6,257 bases of DNA, taken from positions 1 through 6,257 of the forward strand of contig SYGQ01000179.1 of NCBI GenBank assembly GCA_005799475.1, written 5' to 3'. Positions 5,607 to 6,257 of this stretch are shown here, one piece after another; position 1 is the stretch's first letter, and each line of letters begins with the position of its first letter. The position numbers and the translations under genes were made by a program. Under the pieces are notes generated by a model, which saw only the letters and a program-made list of their open reading frames with translations, did not search any database and had not been told where the DNA came from. This stretch comes from Planctomycetia bacterium. Lineage in GTDB: Bacteria > Planctomycetota > Phycisphaerae > Phycisphaerales > SM1A02.

Positions 5607-6257
5607 ATGACGCGCAGTCCGCTGGTGTGGGTCCGCAATCGCACGCTGCCGCTCCTGATCGCGCTTCTCCTGCTCGTCGCGGTGCACCCGCTGGTCACCG
5701 GCACGAGCGAAACCGCGCGAGATGCAATCCCCATTCTCATGATCGCGATCCCGATGCTCGGGGCCTTTGCCATCAGCCACTGGCGACGGGCGGTTCCCTT
5801 GGCGTGCGGCTTCGTCGTGCTCGTGGTCTGGGCGTGGATGGGGTACGCCTTCGATTCTCATGAGATCGCTTCCGGATCGATCGCGTACCTCGCGTGGGCC
5901 TATTTCTGCTACGCCATCATTGTGCTCGGGGGCGAACTGCTGAGAAACGCCGCGCTGCTGGATGACCGGGTGTATGGCGGGCTTGTGGTCTACCTCCTCA
6001 CGGCGATGCTCTTTGCATCGATCCACAGGCACATCTCGGCGCTCGATCCGCAGGCGTACTACACGGCGCTCTCGAACACGCCCGATGTCATCGCCTGGGG
6101 TGACTCGCTCTACTTTTCGCTGATGACGATGACGACGGTTGGCTACGGCGACATCGTGCCGAAGTCGCCGTGGGCGCGATCGGCCAGCATGCTCGAATCC
6201 ATCGCGGGCGTCACCCTCACTGTCGTGTACATCTCGCGGCTCGCGGCGACGCCCAAG
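5607..6257 (+). CDS. Potassium-channel-like membrane protein (Ion_trans_2 type), 3' end outside window
   Basis: The frame is open from ATG 5607 to the right edge (217 residues without a stop). Six hydrophobic helices are visible: about 13-30, 40-57, 63-81, 91-110, 122-140 and 194-212. Between the last two lies a pore loop, SLYFSLMTMTTVGYGDIVP (167-185), whose TVGYGD (177-182) is the classic potassium selectivity filter. The final two helices plus pore match Ion_trans_2 (PF07885). The first four helices lack the regularly spaced arginines of a voltage sensor, so gating is probably not by a standard S4; helix 4 has none. Proteins of this kind are often only about 220-250 residues and stop shortly after the last helix, so little may be missing, but a cytoplasmic RCK or nucleotide-binding domain beyond the edge cannot be excluded. 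It would sit in the cytoplasmic membrane and conduct K+ by inference from the filter. It follows the sulfotransferase by 4 bases. Confidence 0.9.
   Translation, partial: MTRSPLVWVRNRTLPLLIALLLLVAVHPLVTGTSETARDAIPILMIAIPMLGAFAISHWRRAVPLACGFVVLVVWAWMGYAFDSHEIASGSIAYLAWAYFCYAIIVLGGELLRNAALLDDRVYGGLVVYLLTAMLFASIHRHISALDPQAYYTALSNTPDVIAWGDSLYFSLMTMTTVGYGDIVPKSPWARSASMLESIAGVTLTVVYISRLAATPK

Noticed and set aside
5493..6032. Minus-strand open frame of 179 codons antisense to the channel gene.
   Set aside because: Very Arg/His/Asp-rich product with no motif, opposite a clear six-helix TVGYGD channel.

Overview
The window is a compact, GC-rich stretch of bacterial chromosome. It holds six protein-coding genes, the first and last cut by the window edges, and almost no intergenic space (gaps of 15, 43, 46 and 4 bases). 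No RNA gene, mobile element, CRISPR array or long repeat is visible. The high GC, a CdsA with an altered C-terminal signature, a TPR-sulfotransferase and a secreted protein of no recognisable family suggest a planctomycete, perhaps Phycisphaerae-like. This is an inference from gene flavour with moderate to low confidence; no ribosomal RNA or marker gene is present to test it.

Layout. Left arm, plus strand: the C-terminal two thirds of a class 1B-like dihydroorotate dehydrogenase (pyrD), overlapping by a GTGA junction with a small zincin-like metallopeptidase. Middle, minus strand: cdsA (phosphatidate cytidylyltransferase) followed 43 bases later by a coiled-coil protein with a C4 zinc ribbon (COG1579 type). 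This pair ends convergently, 15 bases from the metallopeptidase stop. Right arm, plus strand, divergent from cdsA across 46 bases: an unrecognised secreted or periplasmic protein, a TPR-sulfotransferase whose start overlaps it by 14 bases, and, 4 bases later, a six-helix TVGYGD ion channel that runs off the right edge.

Function. pyrD serves pyrimidine synthesis, and cdsA makes CDP-diacylglycerol for phospholipids. The right arm is the least understood: a secreted protein translationally coupled to a cytoplasmic PAPS-dependent sulfotransferase, with a membrane channel directly behind it. I see no coherent new defence, secondary-metabolite or mobile system here.

The most interesting non-coding signal concerns initiation. 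Three genes without a Shine-Dalgarno site (cdsA, the secreted protein, the channel) each have a hexamer of form TACNNT exactly 6 bases before the ATG. The zinc-ribbon gene has TACGCT 9 bases before its ATG. This is the geometry of a -10 box driving leaderless or nearly leaderless mRNAs. The two genes whose starts overlap the preceding gene lack the motif, and one of them has a good Shine-Dalgarno site instead.
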